DNA from: Charina bottae
Taxonomy: Eukaryota > Chordata > Lepidosauria > Squamata > Charinaidae
Assembly: GCA_023362775.1 (NCBI GenBank)
Contig: JALMGJ010000001.1
Span: 63,250,001 to 63,314,000 of the forward strand
DNA length: 64,000 nt
Reading direction: 5' to 3'
Part shown: piece after piece, positions 47,635 to 60,052 of the stretch
Layout: the number at the start of each line of letters is the position of its first letter
Numbering within the stretch: position 1 is the first letter of the stretch
Translations under genes and position numbers: made by a program
Notes under the pieces: model-generated
What the model saw: only the letters and a program-made list of their open reading frames with translations
The model's database searches: none
Told to the model about the DNA's origin: nothing

Positions 47635-49115
47635 CTTTTTTATCTTGCAAGATGATGCTGTCAAGGTGATGCATGCCATATGCCAGCAAATTTGGAAAAC
47701 ACAAGAATGGCCATCAGATTGGAAAAAATCAACTTATATCCCCATACCAAAAAAGGGAAACACAAAAGAATGTTCAAACCATTGAACAGTGGCACTCATT
47801 TCACATGCCAGTAAGGTAATGCTCAAGATCTTGCAAGGTAGACTCCAGCAATTCATGGAGTGAGAATTGCCAGATGTACAAGCTGGGTTTAGAAAAGGCA
47901 GAGGAACTAGAGACCAACTTGCCAATATCCGCTGGATAATGGAGAAAGCCAGGGAGTTTCAGAAAAACATCAATTTCTGTTTTATTGACTATTCTAAAGC
48001 CTTTGACTATGTGGATCATAACAAATTGTGGCAAGTTCTTGGTGGTATGGAGATACCAAATCATCTTGTCTGCCTCCTGAGGAATCTGTATAACGACCAA
48101 GTAGCAATGGTAAGAACAGACCACGGAACAACGGACTGGTTTAAGATTGGGAAAGGAGTATGGCAGGGTTGTATACTCTCACCCTACCTATTCAACTTGT
48201 ACGCAGAACACATCATGTGAGTGCTGGGCTTGAGGAATCCAACGCTGGAGTTAAAATCGCTGGAAGAAACATTAACAATCTCAGATATGCAGATGTACCA
48301 CTTTGATGGCTGAAAGCGAGGAGGAGCTGAGGAGCCTTGTAACTAAGGTGAAAGAAGAAAGTGCAAAAGCTGGGTTGCAGTTAAGCCTCAAAAAAACCAA
48401 GATTATGGCAACCAGCTTGATTGATAACTGGCAAATAGAGGGAGAAAAAGTGGAGGCAGTGACAGACTTCGTATTTCTAGTCTATGAACTATGTATTTCT
48501 AGGTGCAAAGATTACTGCAGACGCTGACTGCAGCCAGGAGATCAGAAGACGTCTACTTCTTGGGAGGAGAGCAATGACAAATCTTGATAAAATAGTTAAG
48601 ATCAGAGACATCACACTGACAACAAAGGTCTGCATAGTCAAAGCAATGGTATTCCCCGTAGTAACCTATGGCTGCGAGAGCTGGACCATAAGGAAGGCTG
48701 AGCGAAGGAAGATAGATGCTTTTGAACTGTGGTGTTGAAGGAAAATTCTGAGAGTGCCTTGGACTGCAAGAAGATCAAACCAGTCCATACTCCAGGAAAT
48801 AAAGCCAGACTGCTCACTTGAGGGAATGATATTAAAGGCAAAACTGAAGTACTTTGGCCACATAATGAGAAGACAGGATACCCTGGAGAAGATGCTGATG
48901 CTAGGGAAAGTGGAAGGCAAAAGGAAGAGGGGCCGACCAAGGGCAAGATGGATGGATGATGGACCATCAAGGAGGTGACAGTCACCTCCATGATAGAGGT
49001 GACGGACTCGACCTTGGGGGAGCTGGGGGTGGCGACGGCCAACAGGAAGCTCTGGCGTGGGCTGGTCCATGAAGTCACAAAGAGTCGGAAGCGACTGAAC
49101 GAATAAACAAAAAAG
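47635..49115 (+). mobile_element. BovB (RTE) LINE, 5'-truncated, with disrupted ORF2
   Basis: Reverse transcriptase blocks are visible: PDVQAGFRKGRGTRDQLANI, CFIDYSKAFDYVDHNKLWQV, KGVWQGCILSPYLFNLYAEH and the C-terminal RKRGRPRARWMDDGPSRR. Stops and frameshifts are spread through it, including TGA after LYAEHIM and a repeated TATTTCTAG around 48473-48502. The 3' end (48870-49115) matches the copy at 18522. Not mobile on its own. Confidence 0.93.
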
Positions 49116-50806
49116 GTAAGCTTTTAGTTAAACAGAACCGTCTCCCAAGAAAAGAGAAGAAAACCTAGATGCAAGATACATATTCTGAGGTAAAGTGCCT
49201 CTGACTACCAAATGGTGGAGCCAAAGGAAGGCCACTGCCTTCACTGACTAATTATGGTATTTCAGAGGCATTTGGTGCAAGGGTTTAACAGAGTATTAAT
49301 GCTTCTTCACCTGGCAGCACAGAGATGAATACTTTGAGCAGCCCTGCGAAAACAGGGCTTTCTAAGAACTCTGCCTCTCTCCATTTTACATCTCACCTTC
49401 TCCACACTACAGCCACACAAAAGGTTTCCCTGCACTCTGTTCACACAATGGAGCCCATCCTAATTGGGCCACTGTGATTTTTAAACAAATGCATTTTTTT
49501 AAAATAAAAGGCAGCAGGAAGCAACAGCCTCTCAAAGACTTCTGAGGTGACTGGAGGCCTGACAAATTCTGAGCATCTGCCACCAGCTCACCACCGTATT
49601 TACATCAGGTAGCTACAGAGTGGGTCAACTGCATCATGTAAACATAGTATAGTTCCCAAAATTGGAAACAGCGCAGCAAATCACCACAGAAGCTGTTACT
49701 AGCCGAAACTGGGCTCAACTCCATTCATGCTGATTTTTTATCATGTGACTGAACACAGGCAAAGGGGTTGCTTACTTGCCTGTAGGTAAATCATGTTCAT
49801 ATGAGCCAGGCCAAGGAATTTGTCTCAACTTCCTCACTGAGCCAAAACAGACAAGTTATTCTCACAAGATAACTATTGTTTTGTTAAAGAAGTAAGCTAG
49901 CGGCATCTGCAGGGGGGCATCAGAAAGAAACTCCACTGGTGACAATGAATGCTTCTCTCCCCAATTCATATTGTTTATTTCAGTGCAAGCAAAGCCCTTC
50001 TGGAGAGTTTCTCCCCTTTTCTTGAGAAACCATTCTGCTTAACTAAAACCTGACCTAGCTAGCCTGAAGGTCCACAACCAAAGCCCCGCCCCTTTGCACA
50101 TGCTTGCAATGTAGATGCATGACCCATGGGCACAACTAAAGTAAACAGCACCTAAGTGGGCCACTCCTGCCCCTCATGTTCAGACTGGATCTATGGATTT
50201 GGGGATATGCATTCACAGTCACCAGTGGAGTTTCTCTCTGAACCATACAGAAGCCACACAAACATCCTTCCCCATCTGGATCAAGACCATTGCAGCAATG
50301 ACCAAGACTCTCAGCCAGATAAAGGCTCCTCTTTAAAGAGAATTTCCCTACAGTTATCACTTGTGCTAGGAGTGTCAAATGGGATGGTTATTTGAAGCAG
50401 AAAGGATTTGCAAACAGAATAAACAGACCAGACTACCACTGCATGAGACAAATATCTACCACATTGTTTTACTGAGAAAGCACCTTAAGGAAGAGTTTGG
50501 TCTGTGTAACCTGAAAGTTTTACTTAAAGAGGTCCAAAGGGGAAGGCAGCTGCTTTGCTGAACAGTGGAGCTACAAGAACTTTAATGGGACATAAACTGT
50601 AAAAAGCAACAATGGAGCATAGCAAAGGGCATATACTGTATGCCTCAACATCCTTTGCAGCTGTGTTTGAGACAATTCCCAAAATTCCAATTCAAAAGAT
50701 AGACTTCTAACATCTGGATGTCACCAACTGAAGAATCAGGGGCTTTCTTTCTCCCCCCACCATCTCCCCCGCCTCCCCCGCCATGCATCTGAATCCACAG
50801 ACCGAC

Positions 50807-50939
50807 CTTCTGCATGGTGCAGCACAAGGAAGACTGATTCCTCTGAGATGATGTACTTGTGCAGAGCCACCATGTTGGGCACGCTGCGGGGGATGATGGT
50901 CTTTCTCTTCCTGCTGCATTCGCTACTTTTCCTTAGACC
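50807..50939 (-). CDS. RPS6KC1: RPS6KC1 coding exon (window exon 3): αC to hinge of the kinase-like N-lobe
   Basis: 133 bp, starting in phase 0 and ending in phase 1. The translation starts GLRKSSECSRKRKTIIPRSV and continues through PNMVALHKYI and ISEESVFLVLHHAE. The block ESVFLVLHHAEGG has the shape of β5 and the hinge (compare LVxEYAxGG in AGC kinases), and the next exon supplies the second Gly of GGKL. The acceptor follows TTCTCTGTCAG. The donor GAAG|GTCGGT is a weaker GT site than its neighbours. The basic cluster SRKRK is a possible nuclear-import or acidic-lipid contact, but that is speculative. Confidence 0.93.
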
Positions 50940-52580
50940 CTGACAGAGAACAGAAAGGTCAGTTGTACCCGCAGTTGCCTTTGGAGCATGCTGTGCTCTG
51001 TGCTTATCAACCAAACTAATCTATCCAAGTTACTCCAGGCTTCAGAGAAGCCACTCATCTGCTGTTCTGTGCCCCTCAGTCCCCTGAGGCCCTGCTGATG
51101 GCATCTGGCGCACATCCAGAGAACAGAAGATGGCACAAAGCTGCCATTAAAATCAATTACATGGGTCAATGTTTTCATTAGAATCTCTCACAAACCAAGT
51201 CATCAGAATGACACTCAGTTATTTCTCTATGACCTTTTTTCCCCCAGATATCTCTTGGGGGGAGGGGCAGGGAGGACAGGGGCTGTGCTTTAAGTACCAA
51301 AGCAAACTGTTAAATCCATTCACATTCCAAAGGCAAATCCTGCCCCACCTTCAATTTTATGGACTGGAGCATGCATACATTTCCATTGGATTGAAGGGAA
51401 GATAGAGTGATGATATGGTTTGTTTCCTGAAGGTGTTATAGATTTCTAGGGACAAGGGTCCCTCCTTGTGGGGGAGATGGGCGGGATACAAATGTGATAA
51501 ATAAATAAATTTCTAAAGATGGCACACACGAACAGCGAAACAACTTATGAAAGAAGCATTGCTGATAAATAAAGTGTGGTTGAATTACTGAAGATCACAG
51601 TCAGTTTTCACAAGACCTTAGGCTACTGCTGAAAAACATCAGCCCTGATTCTCTTCCTCCTCTTGGCAATGTCTAATAAAACAAAAATATGCATTACTAC
51701 TATGCAAATGTTCTGATGAACCCTGTGCTTTATTTAGTGACCTAACCATGCTCATTCAGCTTTATTAGATATTAGGAAATGGTGAAAGATATGCAGGATT
51801 GTCATTCTCTCATCTTGTACGCTGTTTGTGCTGGCTTTATCATCATGCTGTTTCCAAACTTGCAAATTAAAACAAAGGCTTCAAGTGGAAAAATATTATA
51901 TGAATAGGAGTAGAAAACTCTAAAGCAGTGGGGGGCCCAACATATTGGCAAAAGGCATCAGAAAGGGAGAAAGCTGTGCGATGTATCCTTTACATGGGGA
52001 GTGGTCTTCCAGATATCGTAGAACCACAACTTACAGCAGTCTCAGCCAACAGTGAGGAATACTAGGAGTTGTCATTTAGCAAAATCTGAATCACACAATA
52101 AGATGGGATAGGTATAGGGAAACAAAGGAAAACAACGGCTATGCACAGAACTCCATAAATGAGTAATGGCCCCTGAATTATCCTCTCCCACTCACTGTAA
52201 ACATGAATAGCCCAACGCACTATGCACTACAAGTGCTGGGAGACAGTGAAGAATTACTTTACTGTCAATATTTACTACTTCCAGTATTGAACTGACCTAG
52301 ATATTTCAGTGGGAAAAATGTAAACTGTGCCATGGTACGCTGACTGTAACAACTCCCTTTCCTTTGATGGTCAAAGCAAAAATAAGTGTTGCCAATAGCA
52401 GAAGCCATTTATCAGTTCTGTAGTTCTGTAGACTGCCATTGAAGATTAACGATCAAAACACAAACTCCACAAACCTGACTGATGACATTCTGCATTCTGG
52501 ATTTTGTGGGCTGAACTGTAAGCAATGGAAGACAGGACCCCACTGGCACAGTGAATGATTTAGGAAAAATAATGACTTAC
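50940..52580 (-). other. RPS6KC1: RPS6KC1 1.6-kb intron between window exons 2 and 3
   Basis: Contains a short L2 tail (51450-51515, GGGGGAGATGGGCGGGATAC then AAATAAATAAAT). A faint MITE-like 'TAGGAGTTGTC' segment lies near 52030. Otherwise unassigned. Confidence 0.75.
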
Positions 52581-52628
52581 CTTCAATATATATGTCTGTT
52601 GTGTCCTAGTATCCATTACAAGCAAAAC
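52581..52628 (-). CDS. RPS6KC1: RPS6KC1 coding exon (window exon 2): β2-β3 microexon with VAIK-type lysine
   Basis: 48-bp exon, phase 0/0, too short to stand out as an ORF. It encodes VLLVMDTRTQQTYILK. The acceptor ends CACTTAG and the donor is AAG|GTAAGT, close to the donor consensus. The final Lys (window residue 47) is in the position of the β3 lysine that anchors ATP in kinases, so this feature is kept although the glycine loop is not. The exon joins in frame to the preceding ...GVIDK and the following GLRKSS.... It is flanked by a 10.8-kb intron upstream and a 1.6-kb intron downstream. Confidence 0.93.
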
Positions 52629-53204
52629 CTAAGTGTAAGAAGTAATTGAAATTAGTCCAATTTGTAGGAATTTTCAGTTATCAATATTAGTACTTCTTCT
52701 CTACTGATCAGAAATGTAAGTCTCTAAAATGGACCTGACAAGAAGAATATATGCAACAATTAATTGTCTTTTTTCTAAAGATATGATAGCTGCAGTGCTT
52801 AATCAATGAATCAATTAGACTGATTATTTAAAAGTTAATAGTAATGTTTTCAATTAAAAATCTATCCCTAATTAGCAGAAGCATATTTTAAGAAGTTAAT
52901 TATTTTTAATGAAATACTTATAAGAACTAAAAATGGCAAGCAGAAAAGGCATGCCCCCCTCGTTATCTTATACAACAGCATATGCTGCATTATTTTAAAA
53001 AATGGATGATGTAAAAACAAGAGGGTTTTTTTTACCTTCAAAATTATGTTCACCTGCAAATTTATACAATTCCAAGAATAGTTCATTGACAAATCTCATA
53101 AGCTTAATCAACTTTTTGTTTAATTGCAGGAAAGCCCTGAAGTTTGCTATCTATTCCTATTCTTTGGATCCAGCTTACATACAGCCCATGGCAAGTAGTT
53201 ACAT

Positions 53205-53300
53205 GGGTGTATTTCATTTCACCCATGTGACACCTCTACTGCATGAGCTGTACTAGTTACCAGCTGGCTTTCAGATGCAATTCAATGAGCTGGTTGCCTC
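53205..53300 (+). repeat. L2 LINE fragment
   Basis: Reads THVTPLLHELY then QLAFRCNS in a shifted frame, the same ORF2 region as ITPLLHELHWVPVCFRVQF in the copy at 45953. Confidence 0.7.
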
Positions 53301-53306
53301 CTAGAG

Positions 53307-53375
53307 CAGGGTTCCTCAACCTCAGCCATTTTAAGATGTGTGGACTTCAACTCCCAGAATTCCCCAGCTTTTTCA
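53307..53375 (+). repeat. hAT MITE left-end fragment
   Basis: CAGGGTTCCTCAACCTCAGC, then AAGATGTGTGGACTTCAACT and CCCAGAATTCCCCAGC, the left half of a common squamate foldback MITE. The right half is missing. Confidence 0.6.
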
Positions 53376-53667
53376 ACAGGTCCTGTAACAAGGCAATTTG
53401 TAACCCTGCTGGTGTGTTTTTTGTATTATTGCTTCCCAATGTGGTTTATATTCGCTATTTTAAAGTGTTATTTTATCTTTATACAACCTAGCGTTACTTT
53501 GGCAATTAAGCCAGCATTTCCCCCCCTTTTTAGCATTTGTCCCACTCCGCTGTGGGCTCCGCTTTCTGCACTGCACTTGCCTAGTTCACACAGTGAAACC
53601 ATGAATGCACAAAAGGGTTTGTTCTGCAGCTGGCTTGTTGCAGAGCCCGATGCTGTCCTGGAACAGA

Positions 53668-54060
53668 AAAAATGACTTGCCAAAGGTCACCCAGCTAGCT
53701 TCCCTGGTTAAGGGAGTACTAGGCCCTGTTCTCCACACTCCTAGTGCAGAACTTTAACCACTATACCAGAGCTTTCCAAACTGTGTGTCGCGACACGTTA
53801 GTGTGTCGGCTGCAGTGTCTGGGTGTGTCGCAGCTGCTGCTGCCTCCAAGCCCTGCCAGGATTCCGCGCAGGTCCTAGTGCCTGCCTTGTGCCTTGCTGC
53901 CTCCAAACCTGCTGTGATTCCGCGCAGGTCCTAGTGCCTGCCTTGTGCCCTGCTGTAAGAGTGTGTCACGAAATGATGCATATCTAAAAAGTGTGTCACC
54001 AACATAAAAAGTTTGGAAAGCTCTGCACTATACTATGCTGACTCTCTGAGCGAGGCAGCT
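53668..54060 (-). mobile_element. tRNA-derived SINE, truncated and split by a hAT
   Basis: Plus strand GACTTGCCAAAGGTCACCCA, then GCAGAACTTTAACCACTATA before the insertion and TATGCTGACTCTCTGAGC after it. Same family as 37948. Confidence 0.7.
53767..54025 (+). mobile_element. hAT-type MITE inserted in a SINE
   Basis: CAGAGCTTTCCAAACTGTGT start and AGTTTGGAAAGCTCTG end are perfect 16-bp terminal inverted repeats. Eight-bp duplication CACTATAC at 53759-53766 and 54026-54033. The interior has a tandem duplication of about 55 bp (GATTCCGCGCAGGTCCTAGT occurs twice). Confidence 0.93.
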
Positions 54061-55559
54061 AATAAATTGATTGAACAAATAAATGATGGCTATATATTAT
54101 CTACTGCAGATAATGAGTGGGAGATACATGAGTAGAGTGGGAGATAGGTAGTACCCTTCAATCTCGCTGTGGATTTTTCACAGCTGTGAGAGCAAAGTGA
54201 CAAAAATATAATGGAGGAATCAGGACCACTGTAGCCCCACATTTCCCCTCACACAGCAATTGTATCATGCCTGGAACTGGGCTGTAAAAACAGCAACTCA
54301 TTCCCCAAACCAGCCAAGCCAACATAAGCATATCCCAATTCTAATGTTCTGATTTACTTTAACACACTGGATTAATAAGTGATTGAGTGCAAAGGCTCTG
54401 CTCCCCCAACATATTTAATTGGATCAATGAGAGGGGTTACTTCCAAGGGATTAAATATAACCCAAACCAGAGCTGGCTACTCTATTACAGAATTCCCTGC
54501 CAATGCCTGGCAGCAAAAATTCATCTCTAGGGTTAATATATCTGGTCTGCAAAAATCCATTCAACTACTAGATGGCAGCAAAGAAGAAGAGTACAGTTGA
54601 TTGGAGTTCTGCAGCCTAGATCTTGCATCCCTAGTTTCTTTCAAAATACTGATAGGCTACAGTGACCAAGCTGCTCCTACTGCCGCCTGTGTATGACCAA
54701 TAGGGAAGAGCCTACTGGTGTTATAACACTTTGCCAGGCTTCTCCAGGGATAATTGCTGTTTCCTGGAGAATCCCCTAACAGTGATTTCTGATCTAGTTA
54801 CTACAGTATTACTGTGTGTTGCCAGAACCATTGGTAAGGATATTTGACTAGGCCAGAGGCTGAAGGGATGAAGCCTATTGTGGAATAGGACCAAGGGGTG
54901 ACAAAATCTCACCTAGGCTTGTATTTATTGAGTATCCGTAATATAAACTCATCTCAGGAAAAACCACAATTAGCTCAGAACATATGATATATAATTCATT
55001 ACTTCGTGGGTTCACACTTAGTAGGGTGGCAAAAGCTTATCTGATCTTCAAACCAAGATATGTACACACACACACACATATTAAGAAATATTTTAGTAAT
55101 AATGCTGCCTATATAAATATGAACTCAATCATGCCCAAGAAAAAAAGCATGCTTCCACATGTGTTCATTTTATGTCAGTAAGCTGGTAAGTTTTTCATAA
55201 GGATTGTAAATCAGGACAATTTAAAAATGGACTAGGAACTGATGGGATAAATCATAAGAAGACAATTGAGTTGTGGTCTCCCTGTTTAGCCACATGACAT
55301 GTGGGGTAGAAGACACGCCAAATTGAAATAGATAAAAATGGTTAAAAAGTGATGCATCAATTTTCCTAAGGACTTTGTCTTTTCACCCAAGTTTGTTTGC
55401 AGCTAGCTAACATTCACATTGAGGCAGTAAATACAAGAACATATGTGATTTTTTTTTAATGTGCCCTTTGACTGTCAATTTTTCCCAAACAGGTGTTGGT
55501 TAAATGATTATAAATTGGCCCCTGGATACACCTCTCCAACTGAGCCGTACAGGACTGGA

Positions 55560-56360
55560 GATAATATAATTAGAGTAAAAACATCAGGCTGGTGAATGCT
55601 TTCCATCTGTTTGGCAATAATATTTAGTTAACAATAGTCTTTAAAAAGAAGCACCTTCAACTTCCCTTCTTAAAGTTATTTATAGAGCCATTCTTAACAC
55701 CCCAGCACTCTTGCTAACAAGAGCTTTAGCCACTTGGAAATTATTAGCCATACGGCTAATAGCATGAAGAAACGTCTGTACACAGCATCTGCAGCTCTCC
55801 AAATTTACACGAAGCAACCTCATTTTAGAGTCATTTCTTAATGAATGGGCTTACGACTCTGCATTAATATTATCATTGCATGCACAAAAGATCATAAGGA
55901 GCCAAGCATTTAAACAAAACAAAAAAAAAACCAACACTAGGCTAATCGGTAGTGAAGCCGTCAGCATAAAGGACAGAATAATCACTTCTTTAACCCTCAA
56001 GAGGGCTGGATCATTTATAGGGTAGAACACACAATTTAATAACACTGCTCATGGCTTTGCTCACCTTTCTAAAGACAAAAATCTAATTTGAACTAATTTG
56101 ATATGACCGTCTTCCCAATCAAAAGCACCCAACACAGACTTTCATTTCAGGATAAAACAACTGCTGTAACCAAGCCGTCTTGAAATAATTACCTTTGATA
56201 AGCATATCATTATTGGGATGGATACAATTAAAAGAATGCTCCTTTTAATTCCACTTATTTGTTTATCTACATTTACCTACTATGCAGCTAAGCTTTAATT
56301 GAATATGTTGTCTAAGCAGGAGTCACTCACAAATAGATCATAAACTATATCAGGGTAATT
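55560..56360. other. Candidate conserved non-coding element (intronic)
   Basis: About 800 bp, AT-rich, free of recognised repeats. It is rich in homeobox-type (TTAATTGA, TAATTT), GATA and SOX-like words, e.g. AAATAATTACCTTTGATAAG. RPS6KC1 neighbours PROX1 in vertebrates, whose flanks carry developmental enhancers. Texture-based inference only. Confidence 0.3.
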
Positions 56361-58165
56361 TTTACAGCTTCTTCAGAATCACCATGAATAACCTTGAGTG
56401 TAGCTCACATATCCTATTCTTGTCAAATGTACAGTTACCATTTATGGTAGGATTTGCCAATCTATGGTTTGATATAATTTCTCTGCAGCAGTTGATGCCA
56501 TAGTGTCATGAAAAATAGGATGCCAATAGGATGACCTTGCCAGAGAAAGCCAATGACAAAAAGCAAAGGTACACCAGTGAACTGAGTAGATTGCTCATCC
56601 TTTCCTTATTTCATTTTTTTAATGAATGAATGAGTGAGTGAGTGAATACACAGTTTCCCAAAGAAGTGTGGAAACATATTTTTACATGTATTAATAAGTA
56701 TATTCACATATCCTGGTACAGTGGAGAACTTGTAGCCCCCCAGATTTGCACTCTGAATTCCCATCTACCCAACCAGCAGAACCAATATAAAAATAACTGT
56801 AGACCTACAACATCTGGATGACACAGATTCTTTACCTATTGTAGTGCTAAAAGTATCAAAATAATAAGGACAGAGGAAGTTTCCTTACACCAGGGCAAAC
56901 TATTCGTCCATCTATTCCAGTAATGCCTACTCCTACTATCAGCAACTCTCCACGATCTTGAGCAAACTTCTTACACATCATAAAATAACTGATTCTTCTA
57001 AATGAAGATGCTACAGCCTAAGTTTTTTTTAATGCAAAGCAGATGCCACATAATTCAGCTATGGTCCCTTTCCTCAATTAGCCCTCACTGCAACTCATCT
57101 CTCTGAAGAAACTTCCATACCCATTACTAGTCTTATCCTTATCTGAAGCAGACAACAATTTACTGGAGGGCTAGAAAGGAAAAAGTCAACCTAATACCAT
57201 GCCTCTTTGTGTATTGTTTTATTGATACTGTTAAATCATGCAACAAGGTTGATCTGCAAACCAACAAGAGCTAACTTTTGCTCAACCTGCCTAAAGTCAG
57301 CTAATGTTTTCCTGGGTTAACCAAGGGGATAGGACTGGGCTAGAACCTCAGATTACCAACTTCCTTAATAAAGGACCTGGCAGCACTCCTCAGAAGCTAG
57401 ACTTGGCCCAAGTGGCTCCAGTTTCCTCTAGCTTATTTGAAATAACGTTACAGCCAAAATAGCACCTTTCCACCATTTTTTAAAATAATGACTGCAAACC
57501 CCTTAGAAATGCATTAAAAACAAATACACAGATCATGTTTTTTTAAAATAACAACTAGAAAAATCACATCATAGCCTTCAAAGGAGTCTTTGTGCTTTGA
57601 CAGTACTTTCAGTCTCCAAGAGCAGTATTAAAGGTCCAAAAATGTATGTAAATAAGGACAAATTGCTATAAATGGAACAGCAACAGCATATATGATAGCA
57701 CTAATTTTGGAGGAAGGGAAGGCTCCAAAAGATTAAGAAATCTTATTTTAGTTCTGAATCTCAAAAGTTAAACCTGCTGTGATTCTAATACTATTGAGCA
57801 AAGATACATGCTGATAGAAAGCAAAAAATGTGCAGTTACATAGTAGTTTACGCCACAGTTATTCCCACTGAATTTAATAGGCTTGTTGTCAGTTAAGTAT
57901 TACACAGATTGTAACCCTGTTTCCCTACAAAAGGCTTATGTGAAGAGAGGTGGAGTCAAAATTACTTTTATCCCACTTCACAAAATAACACATAAAATTC
58001 TCAGTGTTTTGATTGGGATCCAGCAGTTCAGTCTGCTACAAAGGAAAAAAATGGTTTATAAATAAATTTACTGGGGGGAAAAACAAAAAGAAAAAATAGG
58101 GGAGCAAAATGCTGGTAAATAATCACTCTTTAGCCTAAAGAAAATAGTTGATTTTAGATTTTAAA

Positions 58166-58242
58166 CCTTTAAACACATAGACATTAGCAACTGTTGCCTT
58201 TAAACACATGTGCCTTTAAACACATAGACATTAGCAACTGTT
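58166..58242 (+). repeat. 47-bp-period tandem duplication
   Basis: A 30-bp sequence starting CCTTTAAACACATAGACATT occurs exactly at 58166-58195 and 58213-58242, with a partial third unit between. Confidence 0.85.
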
Positions 58243-58930
58243 TCAGTATGCTAATTTTTTAATTAAAAGATACTTCTGCAGCAAGAGCTCTTTCATATGC
58301 ACTGCTGACTCTTCATCAAAAGCAAAGTTTCCAACTTAACACCGGCATAGCTGGTGGCAGCCTGAAGGGTTACCATCTGCTGCCACCCCAAGTCATGGTG
58401 GCCACCTTCAGAACATATGCATCAAAGTGCCAAGATTAGAGGCCGAAGGAATACTGCAGAAGTTGGCAGAAGGAGAGCTGTAGGCCCAGAGGCAGGCAAC
58501 AGGCAAGCCACCGGAAGCAAAGAATATGGCGAGCCATTAGTCACCTTATTCAACTCCTTGCCAAGGTCACAAGGACATAACTGGATGAATTAAGAATCAG
58601 GAATAAAAGCTTCCACCTCCACAGGTTGTTAAAGTGAATTGAGCTGGCCTACCAATTTGGGCAACTGCTTTACCACCCCACCCCACTACCCTGTGTTGTT
58701 TCCTTGTTTTTCTCCAGAAGATAACTTTTTCTGATTCCTATTTCAAAATGTGGGAAGGTTCTTTTTAGTTTTAAACAATCAGTTTTGCATTTGATCCAGG
58801 AAGAACAGGCTCCTGGCTAGAAAAGAGAAGTTGCTGCTTAAGCAAGGGACTGATGGGGGGGGGGGGAATGCCACAATATCAGCAGTTTCTCTTTCTTTCC
58901 CCAGGATGGTCAGGAATCTTGAAAAGTTGT

Positions 58931-60052
58931 GGACTTCCAGGGAAGAAATGGCAAATTGAAGACGGCTCTACTAAAAGCGGAGCCGGCGACTGTAGCAGAA
59001 TGAAGAGCCGGTGAGTAGACTGGCTGTTCATAATTTCTCTCCAGACAAGGAGAGGACTTGAGATTGCCCACAAGTGCTCCATACAGTTGCTCCTCACAAG
59101 GAGACTGCAAAGACAGTGGTCTCCAGTAGGTTTAGAGCTCTGGCACACAAGAGAATAGCCATCTTGCTCAAACCGTGGTCAGCACCTTCAAAAGGACAGT
59201 GGGTTCATGTACTTCCTTTTCTAATCACTTTTGGAAATTGCTTGTTGACTGCTTTTCAGCTATTAGGAACTTTTGGATCAACAAGCTTATAGCACTGGAT
59301 GAGTTTCCTTCAATCCTTAGCGAAAGAAGTTTTAAATACAAGTTTAAGGACTTTTAAAAAAATAATTAATAAACAGAAAAAGGGTGATTAGAACTTTGAT
59401 TTTGGAAAGTTACAAATGGACTAAGGGTCCAGATGGATTTGAAATAAGATTTTGGAATTAATTATATGAATCCTTCCCATGGGAAAATGCTTTTGTTTTG
59501 AATTCTCTTTTAAAAAATGATTGGATGAGACTTTGAAGGTTGGATACTATAGAGAACTAGAAGGAATTACAGATTACAAAGACAAAATGAAAAGAAATCT
59601 AGTTCTTGGACATTATTTGAAGGGACTAAAGATCAAGATTGTTAAAAGTAAAAGGAAGGAATATAAAGTTGGTTTATTTGATCAAGGTTAAAATAGATAT
59701 GTTGTTATCTCAGGTAACCCTTACTGGACTTTTGCTGATCAGGACTGAAAAGACAAGGCTTTAAGGATTTGTTTATAGGTAAGACATGGGATATGGGAAA
59801 AAGAGATCATTTGTTGTATTTTAAGAGAAGGTGATGATACTAAAATTGTTTATACTTGTTGTGATGAAGGGGGAAGTCATTTCTTTATGTATATTTTTCC
59901 TTTCCTTTACTATATTCTTATTTTTTCTTTCTTTTCTATTTTTCTATTTTTTTCTTTTCTGCACTTCCTATTTTTTATTCTTTTATTTTTTTAGTTTGTG
60001 TTAGTTTTTATCTTTGTAATTGTAATTTTTAATAAAATTACTATTTAAAAAA
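58931..60052 (+). mobile_element. L1-type insertion, internally deleted, with poly(A) and 19-bp target duplication
   Basis: Flanked by AGGAATCTTGAAAAGTTGT at 58912-58930 and 60053-60071. The 5' end starts GGACTTCCAGGGAAGAAATG with GC-rich stretches (AAAGCGGAGCCGGCGACTGT). The 3' end is T-rich then TTTTTAATAAAATTACTATT and an A-run. The long exact duplication plus A-tail indicates L1-machinery insertion. No ORF2 remains in the 1.1 kb, so it joins a head and a tail. Confidence 0.8.

Larger units (their letters stand above)
37268..50806 (-). other. RPS6KC1: RPS6KC1 13.5-kb intron between window exons 3 and 4
   Basis: Repeat-dense. In order: tRNA SINE (37948), compound microsatellite with two Sauria SINEs (38942-39675), tRNA SINE (40434), short hairpin (40721), CR1 with nested hAT (41500-42740), hAT MITE (43848), possible LTR (45050), L2 (45953) and BovB (47635). 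The rest (49120-50800) shows nothing I can name. Confidence 0.85.

Noticed and set aside
47867..48738. Reverse-transcriptase ORFs as evidence of an active system such as a retron or DGR
   Set aside because: Sequence is BovB LINE with stops and frameshifts; the context is eukaryotic intronic repeat.
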